Source: Latrodectus hesperus
Lineage: Eukaryota; Arthropoda; Arachnida; Araneae; Theridiidae
NCBI GenBank assembly: GCA_037975125.1
Contig: CM075857.1
Location: forward strand, 20,217,997 to 20,281,996
Direction of reading: 5' to 3'
Length of the DNA: 64,000 nt
A program made the position numbers and the translations under genes. The notes under the pieces were generated by a model. That model was not told the DNA's origin and did not search any database. It worked only from the letters and a program-made list of their open reading frames with translations. Shown piece by piece: positions 1 to 14,500 of the stretch (positions are counted from its first letter, which is position 1; each line of letters opens with the position of its first letter).

Positions 1-2170
1 GCTTTTTGCTACAAGACAGTTACTTTATAAGAAAATAAAATATGATATTGTAAGTTTCACAGAAATAGAGTAATTAACATTAAACATAGAAGAATAAAGT
101 AAATAGAAACTCAATTTTCACCATTATTACGTTTCAAGCGCATTTTTCTGAGTGAATACCGAGAATTTTCAAAGATTTTATCTTTGATGGCATGCTTGTT
201 AAGTTGTTATCTAATGAGAATGTATGACAATGCAAAAAATGATTCAAACTAACCCATTCATTGAACATAATCAACAATTTTATTTAAATATGTATCGTCT
301 TCATATGTGATATCAAAATGAAAAATAATGACTAATTTTCGATGTTTCTATTTTCTAGCTTTTGCTACCAAATTAAAATAACGAGCAAAAAAGAAGACTT
401 AAGTAATCATACGTAAAAATGTTTCATAAATATGGGCTACCATTTTGAGAAAAATATTATATATTTGTCGCATAATTAAAACTGAGTTGCTAAAAATTAG
501 ATTTTTATTTGATAAAACAAGTATACAAATTACCTAGATTAGAATCCAAATATTTAATAAGGAATACTTAGGGAATACTAAAACAGAAACATAGTTATCT
601 GGTTTTAAAAATTAACAAAATTTTAATTGTATTTTAGAAAAAAGAAATTAATTTCCTCAAACATAAAAGTCATCAGCACTTGAATTAAAAGAAATATCTA
701 ATTTGGGAAATATTACGTAAATTTAAAAACTAAATAATTATTTAACTTTATAATATGCGCATTATTAAAGATAAATGTTCATTTTAAAATAAATTTTCAG
801 CTGCTTTGAAAACCTTGCGATCTAAATATTTTTTTTATGTATAAATAATTAAAATTTTCATACCCAAACACGTTTTATTCTGAATTATTTTCGAGAATGA
901 AAAAATTCGGGTGTAACTTTTACATCGTCATAAAGATGGGGCTTTTGAACGAAAAGATTACTAATCATATTTATTAGGCAACACACACAATATTTATTAG
1001 GCAAGAGAAAAACAACCTCAAATAATATAGATGGAAATAATACTAAATCAAGAAGATAAACTAGATATTTAAACGAAATTTATTAAAAAAGTATATCAAA
1101 TGGAATCGATTTTGTTAATCAATTATTCAATGCAGCAAAATTTTGTGAGATTGTTTTTGTAAATTTTTGAGAAATTATAGAGTTCAGAGATTGTGAACAA
1201 TAAATAATAGTAATGCAACATAAAGTAATAATTATATCTTTTACAAATTTGATAAAGTAATCGCATTAGAAATGATATGCTTTGGTTATTCATTTTTTCT
1301 GCGGTTAAAAGTTATTTATGTTTAATTCAAATATTAGAAATAGAAAACCCGAATTCACGTGTTTTAAAAAATATTTCTTAAATCCAAATCTTTCGAATTT
1401 TAATATAAAATACAATGAAACACTTTGGCTTAAAATATCATTCATAGCTTAATAAAATCCATGGAAATTTCTTTAATATTTTAAATTAACAGAATTTTCA
1501 TTGTTGTTAAAATATTTCATTTATAGTCATAAGTTGTTAAGTCAAATGTCATCTAAGAGTGTATAATTGTTTCATGAAAGAATATGAGTTAAAACTCTTA
1601 ATGTAACTTGTTAAGATTCGAAACTTGTCATCATAATTATATATGACAACAATTTTAACTATAGCAATATTATAATGAAAGTTAACAAGCTAGAAGTAAT
1701 TTGCTTACAGATACATTGTTACTAATTATATTCAACCATTTTCAAGTTTTTGACTAAGTTTTTTGATGAACAATTAAAATCACAGCATATACAGAAGCAC
1801 TATTTTTCTATAATTAAAATAAGAAAAACTTATTCGATGAAGTAAATATTCATAAAAATATTTACGTTTAATTCTAAATTTCACTAAATTTTTTAACTTA
1901 TTAGCTTGGAATTTTATTCAAAATCATCCTCTCTCGTTTATCTATGCCGAAGGGCAACTAAACATAGAAATAAAATGCTTTAATTGTTTTTTTTTAATAA
2001 AAACACTTTCAAATCATATTACAAGCAATGATACTGTAATAAAGAGTTGCTCCATCACAAAATTAATGTGAGGTTGTTTAATACGATGATTGCTGAACGC
2101 CTAGAACAATAGGAACCTCAATGCGAAATGATATCTAAGAGGAAAGATATAGGATATAAAATATTTACGG
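1..2170. other. AT-rich non-coding stretch
   Basis: The stretch is A/T-rich with many short A and T runs. I see no open frame with coding character, no recognisable transposon end and no RNA gene. It is probably intergenic or deep intronic DNA. Confidence 0.6.
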
Positions 2171-2172
2171 CG

Positions 2173-2216
2173 GATTGTTGCTTCCCTAAAGTATCTCACT
2201 TTGGGAAACAACAATC
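2173..2216. repeat. Imperfect inverted repeat (stem-loop)
   Basis: The left arm (2173-2192) starts GATTGTTGCTTCCC. The right arm (2198-2216) reads back as its near reverse complement across a 5-base spacer, with a few mismatches. It is one of few GC-richer spots in the first 2.6 kb. It could be a MITE relic or a transcribed hairpin; nothing around it decides. Confidence 0.5.
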
Positions 2217-2682
2217 TACCATAGAGGATAACAACATATACGACGAAGCATCCTAATGGCCATACCAAAGACATCTCAAGGAGATTATTCTAACAGATTA
2301 CTAATATTATTCTAAAATTTAGATTTTATTTAAACATGTTATGTCAGATAACATTTGCATTTAATCAAGAAAACGAAATAAATATATCAGTGAAACCTCG
2401 AGTGAGTTAAAAAAGATAATTTTTGGGCCATTACTGAATGATTGACAATAGAATCTTTTCTTTAACACATCAGTTGAACTAAGATTTTCTGGTGGATGAC
2501 TGAAAAATAACTTAGCTTGATGGATCTCCATTTCCATTATCAATTATTATCAGTTTAATAATCAATTATTAGTTTTAATTATCAGTTTAATAATTGCTGA
2601 TAAGATTTTAATGCGATCAAGATTTAACAATGATGTCATCGGTCTGAATAGACAAGAACACACTATACATGCTGGTAGTGAT

Positions 2683-3275
2683 TCTATAATACTGATGGAT
2701 ATCTTTATGAGAGAAAGTTTGTGGTACGATTCTAATGTGGAGTAGATATTATGAAGCAATCGATTATAACTATGAAATAGATATTTTGCACGCCTCTAAT
2801 TGCTTTATAATACTTTTGGATATTTTTTAAACAAAAAATTGCTAGTAGGATTTGACTAAGGAGTAGATTCCACAAAGCCAACAACAGTAACAATGATGTT
2901 TTTGTAATACTATGGAATATCGTTACAAGAGAACATTAGCCTGAAGTGGCCTATATAACACTGTGAAATATTTTTATAAATGTAGACTCAAATGCAGAGT
3001 AGATCATACTATGTCATTGATTAGAAGTTTCACAAAAATATTGTCCACCTCGGTGGTGATTTTTTAATAGTACAAAATATCTTTATAAGAGAAAGTTAGC
3101 TGGTAAGATTCAAATGCAAAGTACACCCTACGAAGCTATTGATTGTGTCAGACACTTTGCCTGTGTTTGCGGTTTTATAATACTATAAAATATCTAAACA
3201 AGAAAGTTGGTAAAGTTCAAATGCAGAATAGATCATTCAAAGTTGTTGATTATAGTTATCAGTAGCTTTGATGAT
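2683..3275. repeat. Degenerate ~110-bp tandem repeat, about five to six units
   Basis: A module recurs starting near 2683, 2806, 2955, 3066 and 3178, with a shorter version near 2905. It runs TATAATACT, then ATATCTTTATAAGAGAAAGTT, a GGTAAGATTCAAATGCAGAGTAGAT-like block, and GAAGCTATTGATTATA. Spacing is roughly 100-125 bp and the copies are clearly diverged. I found no copy elsewhere in the window, so this looks like an old local tandem array, not a dispersed element. Unit length is irregular and no unit stays open in one frame, so it is unlikely to be coding. Confidence 0.5.
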
Positions 3276-3473
3276 GGAAAAACTGAAACTTCATCAAGTA
3301 AAAAGAAAGTTGGATCGTTTGAATGATTTAATACTTCCATTGTCGAAGTATCGGATAGTCATTAATAGATTTAACTTAACTTTGCATTCACATTTTCTGG
3401 AATTACAAAACACATCGATGTTAAACAATAGTAGACCGTGATTTATTTGAGGAGCATCCGAGGGAACATCACA

Positions 3474-3735
3474 GTGTAAGTATGATATCCCCCTCAAATG
3501 ATTTCTCGCCAAATCTAGCGTCCTTTCTTTTGATTATCCTATTGCCAATTTAAGTTTTTGTTATTTTTCAGAATTTTTCGTTGCCAGATTTGGTTTTGCT
3601 CATGTTTTACATCATTTTTACGTCATATATATGGTTCTTTTTAGTGGCAACAGCATTTGAAGTTTTCGTTTTACTTTCAATTCAAACTTTTTGTTCTACG
3701 TTTGTTGTCGTGTTTCGTTGTCGCCAGCATCCAAA
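3474..3735 (-). mobile_element. Merlin-derived fragment (terminal plus subterminal region)
   Basis: Read on the minus strand, this segment carries in order the blocks GACAACGAAACAC, AACGTAGAACAA, TTGCCACTAAAAA, ATATATGACGTAAAAAT and TGGCAACGAAAAAT. It ends TTTGGCGAGAAATCA followed by GGGGGATATCATACTTACAC. The same order of blocks occurs at the right end of the Merlin element at 16720-17076, and the end itself resembles that of the MITE at 42779-43060. It is therefore the right end of a Merlin relative. The left half, including any transposase, is missing. An open frame on the plus strand inside it is a shadow. Confidence 0.65.
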
Positions 3736-3765
3736 CATCGTAAATTGTTCTTTTTTCCAATTTAT

Positions 3766-4130
3766 TTTTGTTTATTTATTATATATTTTTCTTATATATA
3801 TATTAATTCATTATTATATTTTTATTTTATATTTTTAACGTCATAAAGTGTTTTTTTTTAAATTTCTTTTTGTTTATTTATTATTATTTTTTTCTTATAT
3901 ATATTTTTGTTAATTTTTATTATTATATATTTCTTATATATTTTTCCATAATATCACCGAGCATATTCGACATGTGAGTTTGACGTCATATTAAATAAGT
4001 CATTGCTATTTACTTATTTCTTTTACCGGTTGCTTTGAAGAGAAGGCAAACCCAACAAAAAAAGTTTTTATTTATTTTTTTAGTAATAACTTTTTAGATT
4101 TTCTTTACTATTATGTGATTTAAAATTTTC
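3766..4130. other. T-rich low-complexity stretch
   Basis: Runs of TTTATTTTT and TATATAT dominate to about 3950, then AT-rich DNA continues to 4130. No gene or transposon end is recognisable. Confidence 0.6.
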
Positions 4131-4139
4131 TTAAATGCG

Positions 4140-5935
4140 TATTTTTGGAACTTAGGGATTACCGTGTTAGGGATTACCTCTCTCTGAGAGTTTCAGGATC
4201 TTTCAGGGTGTTCCTCAGGGCTCAGTCCTAAGTTCAACCCTCTTCTCACTTTATCTATCAGGCATCTAGAAAATCACCAAGTTACATTGTGAAATTGGCG
4301 CCTTTGTGGATGATATTGTCCTTTGGAAGTCCGATACTGATTTGAAAAGATTGTAGAGAGACACTAATGAAGTCCTTGAAGACATTCGGGATTTTGCAGA
4401 GAGCTATAAACTGTGTTTTAACCCAACTGAGTCAACGGTAGGCTTTTTTACCACCAATAGAAAGCTGTATAATTTCCAATCTAACATTTTTATGAATAAT
4501 CATGCGCTGACAGTGGATAAACACCCTAAATACTTAGGATTTGTGTTTGACCCGGAAATTTTGGGCAACAAACATATTTATTACCTCGTGCTAAGGGCAA
4601 GAAAACGGATTAACATCTTGAAGTACATTTCTGGTCGAAACTGGGTCTCAGACGCTGATACTTTACGAAACACCTATGTCTCATTAATTAGGCAAGTTCT
4701 AGAATACGGCATTCCAATTTATTGTTGTACTTCCAATACTAATCTCCAGAAATTAGAAAAAGTCCAGCTCAGCGCAGCTCGGATCATCACCGGTTTAAGA
4801 AATTCCTGTCCCAGAGATATGGTACTTTTTGAGGCAGGTCTTCAGCCTCTTAGCCTTAGGAGACGTGCATACCTAACCAAATATTACAATAAATTCAGTG
4901 CTCTGGGCTCTCATGACCGCACCTCAACCTATTTTAAAGGTCGGCATTATAGTCAGAGACTCAAGAGAAGTAGCCCCTTCAGCCAAATAGCCAATCTGAA
5001 CATAGCTAAAGATGCCATGGAACCACATCACCTGAAACAATGTCTTGACCCATCAGACGATCTAGATGGTGTCATTTTCCATCCGGATTTGTCGGTTCAT
5101 GTAAATAAACGATCTGATATTCCCGACAATCTGAGACAGGTGGCCCTTGAGAGAATTGGAGAAATACCGAGCGATGCCATACAGGTTTATACGGATGGCA
5201 GTAAAGATGAATGCAATCGTACTGGCAAGGAATTTACATCAAACAGCAATATAGTGTCTGAAGGCTGAAAAAGAGAAATCTTGATTATTGCTCGGTGTTC
5301 CGTAGTGAGCTTATTGTCATAGAGGAAGCCCTGGACTCCTTGAATTCACTTCCTCATGAAGTTGAGATTTGGATTTTATCTGATAGTAAAAGGACAATAC
5401 AGCATTTGGCCAGAGGGCAACAAGTGAGAGACAGGACTGAGGTTTCAATACTTCAAATGTTAAAACGGATGTCCGTATCGCATCATATTCACCTACAGTG
5501 GATTTCGAGGGGAATGAGATTGCGGACACTTTGGTCAAAGCTGGTGTTACTGAGGACGGTGTGCCGTCGGCACCTCTCACATTTCAGGAGATTCACTCAA
5601 AGATTAAATACGAGAATAAAACCACTTGGATTGTCCCTCCTGAGCATCATTGGTACGGCTGCACGCGTCCAGATGCTTCTCTGGCTACTGGTCTTAATAG
5701 ACAAGAACAAACGGCTATTGCCCATTTCAGAAGTGGCCATCTTGTAAATTGGAATTCGTCGAGGGTACGAAGAAATTCGAAATTTGCTCCAAGTGTTTAA
5801 ATGAACAGGCCTCTCCTGAACATATTCTTCAATGCCTTGGTCTCTCCGGGAGAGATCTGATGGAGAATCCACTTATGCTGCTGGACTTTTTGAAAGTGTA
5901 CGTGCTCATGGACCTGGGCATGCAACAAGTGATAG
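4140..5935 (+). pseudogene. Non-LTR retrotransposon ORF2 remnant (RT C-terminus plus RNase H), frameshifted
   Basis: The 3' half of an ORF2 polyprotein that copies element RNA into DNA at the insertion site. Near 4205 a frame reads FQGVPQGSVLSSTLF, a non-LTR reverse transcriptase motif. Near 4303 it reads FVDDIVLW, a variant of the catalytic YADD box. The open stretch 4492-5268 holds the RT thumb (KYLGFVFDPE) and the start of an RNase H domain (VYTDGSKDE). RNase H continues in other frames: ILSDSKRTIQHL near 5375, GNEIADTLVKAG near 5510, then a Cys/His tail C-x2-C-x8-H-x3-C near 5790-5830. The C-terminus reads LLDFLKVYVLMDLG, like the copies at 30.9 and 62.0 kb, but the expected stop is gone. 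At least three frame changes show it is dead. The 5' end is truncated within the RT domain. Confidence 0.85.
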
Positions 5936-5950
5936 GAATAAAGTCTTTAG

Positions 5951-6032
5951 AATGGAAGGTCCTACTTTTGATCCCAGAAAAATGGAATATGGGTGCTGCA
6001 TTGGTGTTCCTGGTGCATATGTATTTGTCGAG
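5951..6032 (+). CDS. Candidate short exon directly after the retrotransposon
   Basis: The sequence GTCTTTAG at 5943-5950 could be a splice acceptor. An open frame from ATG at 5952 (MEGPTFDPRKMEYGCC and onward) ends in GAG followed by GTGAGT at 6033, a good donor. Codon composition is richer than the surrounding DNA. The segment lies immediately 3' of the non-LTR remnant, so it could equally be 3' UTR of that element. The product is not recognised. Only the donor and open frame support it; the acceptor lacks a long pyrimidine tract. Confidence 0.22.
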
Positions 6033-6079
6033 GTGAGTGCTTCAGAGTTTTCTCAATTTCCACATTTACTATGACTATT

Positions 6080-8205
6080 CATGAAAAGTATACTAAAAGA
6101 TAATATTTAACACTTACCCTAATCACTTATAAGGGGCCAAAACATTTGTTTGATTAATAGTTACTTACAGTAATAGATTTTCTGCCGAAATTTTTACCGT
6201 GCATTTTAATTTTTTCAGGATATGAAATTAAAATTGATTAACGATATGGATTTCAATTAATATACGATACATTCATTGTTACATATAAGCATATTAAAAA
6301 TATTAAAAGATTTCTTTAAATGAAAATTTTTAATTTGATTAATTTATGATTACATTGTTTATCAGTTAATCTAGAATCATTATGTAATTAAGTAAAAGTG
6401 AATATAGTAAATTTATTTTGTCCTTGTTTTTAAGTCTTTCTCAAGAAAACTTCAAAATTTTTAACTAGCATTTTTTAGAATCGATCGAATTAAGACATTT
6501 TATATTTAAATTTCTTCTTACTGTTTTAAATGATGAAATAACTGTAAAAAAAATTTTGTGAGGCATTTAAAAAAAGCAAAAATTTACCATTCTTTCAAAA
6601 AATATGAAAATAGTCATAAAAATTATCTCGTTATAAAAGCCATATTGTTGAATGAATAATATTCTATATGTATTTGACATTATTCATATAATTTATTTTA
6701 TGTTCGAATATAATGTATATATATATATATATATATGTTCATAAAATTAAATATTTATAGTTTGCTTTTATGTTATACATAAAACAGCTGCAAAAGTCAA
6801 AAAGTTATTTTTTCATAAGAAAAAATGTGGCTTTTATACAAGTAACAAATGTATTGAAATAGTAAAGTTTTTGTAAAACATTATGATTATCAGGAAAAGA
6901 AAGTTATATGAGTTTTCTCTTTAAACAAACTCAAGATTCAGATCAAACAATAGAATAAGGCAAAATACAGTTGCATGCATACTGTTTGATCATTACAAAT
7001 GATTGAGGCTAAAAATTCTTCAAACTTTGAGCAATTTAAGCAGAAATGAAAGACTTTGTTTCTAGGAAACCGCTTCGAATAAGACATTTTTAAGCTAAAA
7101 CAATCCTAATTTCCTTATCTTCTCAATACCATTCCATTTTAGTTAGACAAAAATAAATAATGAAACAAATGCAAAGTAATACATACATATATAATATATA
7201 TACTATAAAAGAAGTACAAACAGAAAATATTTTTTAAATTATAAAAGGATTTCGACGAAAACAAGATGAATTATTCAGAATACTAAGGAAATGCTAGGAG
7301 AAAAATTGCGAAACAAATGAGTAAAAAATAAAAGCTTTTCCCTTTTAAATAGGGGAACACAGAAAAAGCCTAAGAATTTCGAATTTATTTATTAAAGATT
7401 CTAAAGAATAAACATTACATAGAACAAATGAATTATTTCTTATTTCATCGAACTAATGAAAAAAAATGAGAAATTAAAAAGAAAAAATAGGAAATGAAAG
7501 TTTCTCAAAAGAATATACAAAACAGAGTATACCATACATAGGGCTGTAAAATGTTGAAAAAAGAAATAAAAGCTGTTTTTTTGTGAATAAAAATTATTTA
7601 CAAGGAAAGGGCAAATCATAGATAAAAATCGAAGACAAGGATTAAATACAAAAATTAAAAGCATTTACAAAAGATTGAAAAAAAGACGGGAAATAAAAAG
7701 AATATAATATATCAGAATACACATATATCATTCCAAATGAACGACATTTTTCCCCATAAGTTTTTAAAATGTATTACATTCTATATTCATTAATATATTA
7801 GAAAATGTCCTACCCTTTGGCTAGAACTAGCAGACGCCATATTTCAAAAGCTCAAAGCTTCTTTTAGATCAAAATTATTCTCTAGAACTTAGTCAAAAAT
7901 GCTAAGGTATTCTCATAACAAACAAGTGCAATGTGATTCATGGAATGCATTTATAACACGATGATAACAGAAAAAGTAAATAAACATGGCACGGAACAGT
8001 CAGCTGTTGTACAGGGAGAAGAGATAATTCTTATCTTTACAGCATTCATTTGAATACGCGGTAATTGCTTGGTCACACGAAGAAAATTTCAACAAAAGAT
8101 AAAATACAGCTGAATTTGTCCTTTTACAGCTTTCAGATTTTTTGTTATAATCATTGTAAAGCATCGTTTGCGCATAGAAAACAAATTTAAGATGATTAAG
8201 ATAAG
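6080..8205. other. AT-rich non-coding stretch
   Basis: It has a short (TA)n run at about 6715-6736 and otherwise A/T-rich DNA. A 74-codon minus-strand frame at 7440-7664 is almost all Phe, Leu and Ile from T-rich sequence and has no other support. No transposon ends were recognised. Confidence 0.6.
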
Positions 8206-8206
8206 A

Positions 8207-9921
<1,715 letters not shown>

Positions 9922-10959
9922 ATTGCTGACCCAGCCACGCTTTGCTGTGGCTGAGTAATTATAATACATTGAATCATTTTTTTACTAATTCCTTGGTAAA
10001 ATGAAATTAATATCTAAAAAAATTTAAAATAGGTTCATTCATATGAGATTAAAAATAAAACGTTTCACCAAAATTTAAAAGTAATAGGTAAAGTATCGAA
10101 ATTTTGAAATTAAGCGCAAATCAACATATACTTTCTGAATTTACATTTTATTCATATTATATTAAATTATAGTTTGTAATCAGTGACTTACTTATAAAAT
10201 ATACTATATAAATTAAAAACATCTAAAAATAAATTGTTATAAATGAGGTAGATAACATTGACATCGAACTATTATTTTTTCAATTTTAAATTATTAAAAC
10301 TAAAAATTTTTCCACGGCATTATACTGAAGTAAAAAAACATCAAAAGAATTTATCATTTGAATAAATAAATTAGATCAAAATGTATTGCTGAAAAAATTA
10401 ATAATTATCAAATTATAAAATAAAAATAAAAATAAATAAAAGGCTATCAAGAAATACTTACATGTTTTCGAGGTTTTATGAAAATTAGTAGAGAAAAACA
10501 GTAATAAATAAAATTTTATTTTACTATTTATAATATTAAAAATATTCAAACTGAACATTGCACAATAATAACACAATACAAAGTATAATTATGAAAATGA
10601 TTCACAAAAAATTGTTACAGTATGATTATACATCATGAAAATGCATGTAAATTCTATATTTAACCACGCGCTTGCGCGTGGACGTTAGTTTTCTCTAAGA
10701 TGGTATAATCTAGAAAAATAAACACGTCGCCATCTGCCGAATACTTGTGCAACTTAGATGCTAAACCGCCATCTATTAAGAACTTACAGAACTAACCAAT
10801 AGATAAACACTAATGTCGTATAATAAATATTGATATCAATAATTAAAAAATAAAAACTATTCTATCTTTTAAGTTGGACCATATTATAAATGGTTACAAA
10901 ATTTTATCAAAATCTGTTCAGTAGTTTCGGAGTTTATCGGGAACATACATCGTGACACG

Positions 10960-10963
<4 letters not shown>
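9922..10963 (-). mobile_element. Helitron B (right member of pair), non-autonomous
   Basis: It matches Helitron A at both ends but lacks the helicase. Where A has about 600 bp of coding sequence, B has about 90 bp of unrelated AT-rich DNA (10313-10405). The 3' hairpin (9926-9950, GCTGACCCAGCCACG on the plus strand) sits one to three bases from the 5' end of A, so the two are joined tail to head. The 5' end, GTGTCACGATGTATGTTCCC, runs into a long (TA)n tract. It is a deletion derivative that would depend on a partner's proteins. Confidence 0.7.

Positions 10964-11043
<80 letters not shown>
10964..11043. repeat. (TA)n microsatellite, about 80 bp
   Basis: Pure TA repeats begin exactly where the 5' terminal TATATA of Helitron B would lie. 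This suggests the array grew from the element terminus. Confidence 0.95.
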
Positions 11044-11048
<5 letters not shown>

Positions 11049-11392
11049 AAAATCTCGATTAATTTACTTCATTGCTAGGATAAAAATAAGAAATAAGTGC
11101 CAGTTATTTGCTATAAATCCAATGATTAAAATATGATGAGTTGAATTGTTCATTATTTTTATAAATATTTTAAAATCGCAACGTCAGATAGTATGATAAA
11201 TTCTTTTTAGTAGGATAAACTAAGACGAAAACAATAAATAAAAATATACAATGATTATTATTTGACAAACTAAAATTCAAAATGGAAACGATTTTTGAAG
11301 TTTATATCCTGTTTCTCTTCTAATTACATAAATTTTAATTTTGTACATCTATAAAAATGTGCAAAGATTAATTAATCAAGATAAACTTTTAA

Positions 11393-11502
11393 CTAATCAA
11401 CTTCGATTATTTTATGAGGGCTACCAGATTTAGACGGTCCTTGTTCAGGAAAGAAATAGGCTTCAATAATAACCATGATTAAGAGGCAGCTTGGATTAGA
11501 AT
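11393..11502 (-). CDS. Candidate terminal coding exon of an unidentified gene
   Basis: On the minus strand, CCTGTAAAGTAATTTCAG forms an acceptor ending at 11503. It is followed by 36 open codons and a TAG at 11393-11395. The translated end contains IIEAYFFPEQGPSK and closes with SPHKIIEVD. The exon begins with two bases of a split codon, so the upstream exon must leave one base; the donor-ended segment at 17136 does so. It is AT-rich like its surroundings, and the family is not recognised. Confidence 0.33.
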
Positions 11503-11509
11503 CTGAAAT

Positions 11510-14500
11510 TACTTTACAGGAAAATAATTGGATGAAATAATGAATCGTATTAGAACTTAAATAATAAATTATATTATTAGAAAATAAAGACAAAAATATC
11601 TTGAGTGAATTTCTTTTACAGTGTTCAAACCATCAGATAGTTTTTCCAACTGTCTTTTTCCCAACAGCTATTACAAAATCCTCATTTGAATTATTGTTAC
11701 ACAAAGTTTTGTGTGCTAATTTCAATAAAAACTCATTACTAAGTTTACTAACTGCATATTGCTAATTGTGTATTGTGTGTATTATTTGCTAAATGTTTCT
11801 GAATCGTTATCAAGAAATTAATTTATTAACATTAAGAAATATATAAAAAACACACACAACGGTATTTCTATACTTCATTACTTCAATGATTATAATAAAG
11901 TAAATTAAAGCTAAATATTATTTAATATAATAATTATAAGGATTACTACAAAAGTAAGTCATATCTTTATTAAAATATTGAATTTAAAATTCTTATAATT
12001 ACTTTTTTGGTAATCCTTTTTTATTTCCGAAAGGAATGCATGTAGTGGTTTTGAGATATACATAGGCACCTAGTGTATAATGTTAAGTATAAGGAGCAGA
12101 ATGTATTTAGAAATATGAGCAAAGAAAAATAGAATACTAATTTTTAATGTAGGATTTTTAGTGTATTTTCTGTATTAAATGTGCTTACTCTAAAATGACT
12201 TTGTTTTCGTAATTATAAATTTAACTACCTTTTCAACAAGTAGAATTTATAGATCCAAAGTCTTCTTTTCTAATTGGGATTTTCAATAATCTCCACAATT
12301 TATAAGTGGTTTCTCTGCATTACACATAGGATATTATTTATTTTTATTTTTCAGTGGACAATTAACAATTCAGGTAATTTCCTATTTGTTTTCTGTTTGA
12401 TCGCAAAATCATGTAAAAAATTATAATGCAACAAAGAGAGTTGTTAAAATCATAAATTAATTATATAGACATTGTGTTGTCAGAGGTTTACAGACATTCT
12501 ATATTGTTTGTTCCAAAATAACCCACTGAATGACTGATACAATACCAGTTTTTTTTTTTAGCTTTGATAACAGCGTTTATTATTCTCATATAAACTTATG
12601 AGAAACTGTTGACGAAATTTGACTTTATTCCTTCTGCAACATGGTGAACAATCCATGTTTGGTTTTTGTTTGAATATGTTCAGTTGACGATGTTCGAACT
12701 CAATCTGAAGATGTTCTTCTTTAATTTGAGACCACCAGACAAGCACTTTATACTTTATTATTGTCATAACGATACAATTATGCGTGCAGTACGAAAACAC
12801 GTGCTTTACTGTAGGAAGAACAGTACATCCTATTTCAAACTGTTGCTATAATGACGGAAAAATGCCTGTGCTTAAATTTCTTCGTACACATAGGAAGTCA
12901 GCAATAAATCAAATAAAAATAATAGACTAAGATAAGTGACATTCACAAATCAAAACACTATCACTACAAAATTTCACGGTTCATAAATTTCAAGAAATAC
13001 AATTCTTAGACCTTCATCAAGTGCATACATACTATTATTACGTTAAATCATGAATCAAAACTCATTTTATATGTCATTAAAAATGATTAAAATCCAAGTT
13101 AAATATTGCTTATTTTAAACTCAACTCCAGTTTTAATGATTTTATTAAAACTATTAAATCTCCGTTTGTCATATTCAATAAATATTTTTATTCTTTAGAA
13201 GGGTTTTTCTTTTTTAATTTTCATTTTGAAAATTCCTGAGCAGAACTAAAAATTTAATTAAATTAACATTTTTTCATAATATCCAACTTAGGGACATTTT
13301 ATTTATTGATTCTTAAATTTCTAAACTAATTAATTAATTTTTTTAGCCAGGAAACTGTGTCAAGGAAATTTTGATCTTAAATTCTTTTAGAGATAGCTTA
13401 TTTTTGATGTTAACTTTTTTTATTATTTCTAATTAAATTATAAGAAATAACAAAAAATAAAAAAAGCTGAAAGTCGTATTATTAAGGTTTCTTAAAAAAT
13501 TAAAATATAGTTTTTTTTCCCGCCAGCATTCTAGAATTTTAATTACCACAATGAAATATTCATTTTATTATTTTATTTTTTTACATTTTAATAATTCTAA
13601 TTCTTTTTTTATCCTTTTTTGATTTTTATATCTTAATTTTAATTTTATAATAAGCTTATTCTCTTTTAACAGTAACTTCAACAATACAATTTTTTTAACT
13701 TCAATCCTTAACACTGATCATTTAACTTAGATTATAATAGATTTCGTTTCGCTAAAAGTTGAATTATAAAAAGGTAAATTCATCTCAGCGTCTTGCAGTA
13801 AATTGATATTTCAATTTTTAATCCTTTTCTAAATTAATTTAAAATACTTTAAATTTAAGTTTATTCCATATCTGCAATTTTTATCAAGTGATTGTTTTTT
13901 TTTTAAATATTTTATTAAAATAAATATTTAAAAAGTTTCATCTAAATATTTTGAATATTAAATTTTCTAAAATTTTTCCCGTTGCCACAAGCAATAGAAT
14001 TTGTAATTTTGTTTATTATGTATTATGTTCTGATTTTTTATCATTTTTTTTTGTTTCCATTCAATTTATATTAACTTTTCAAACTTTTATTTTTGATTTG
14101 TTCAAAGAAGTTGGGAACAAGTTATTTACGTCGTGTTTATCCTTAAGAATCTTTACACCAATAAATTGAAAACAACTTTCCCTTTGTCACCTGATAAGAT
14201 GGGATAAGTTTTTATTCTTTTTCTCAATATATTTTCTTAATTTTCCTGTTTTTAGTTTCAATTGCATAATAATTCTTACACTTTTTTGCATTTTGAATGT
14301 TTTTCTTTGTAACCTTTTTTTTCAAAAACTATTCTATTTTAAAAAATTCTTTTTCTGTTTGTTTTTTAAAATAATTTTACATTTTATTTTCTTCAAAATT
14401 TTTTAAAAAAATTTATATTGTTAAATTTTATTAAGTATTTACTTAACTTTTAATTTAGTTAAAGTAAAAATTACTATATGGCAAGTACTTTTAAATAAGT

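Noticed and set aside
2104..2272. 57-residue minus-strand frame with a hydrophobic N-terminus
   Set aside because: Overlaps the 2173-2216 stem-loop, no supporting context, under chance expectations for a 64-kb window.
3271..3441. 56-residue plus-strand frame starting MMEKLKLHQVKRKLDR
   Set aside because: Starts in the last tandem-repeat unit and has no splice or promoter context; length is within chance for this window.
3581..3838. 85-codon plus-strand hydrophobic frame
   Set aside because: Lies in the Merlin-derived fragment and T-rich low-complexity DNA; antisense shadow of the element.
6715..6736. Promoter TATA box
   Set aside because: It is a plain (TA)n run with no downstream gene.
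7440..7664. Minus-strand membrane-protein-like frame
   Set aside because: Phe/Leu/Ile content comes from poly(A)/poly(T)-rich DNA; no start context or homology.
12356..12374. 19-bp microexon between TTTTTCAG and GTAATT
   Set aside because: Too short to test; such AG...GT pairs arise often by chance in AT-rich DNA.
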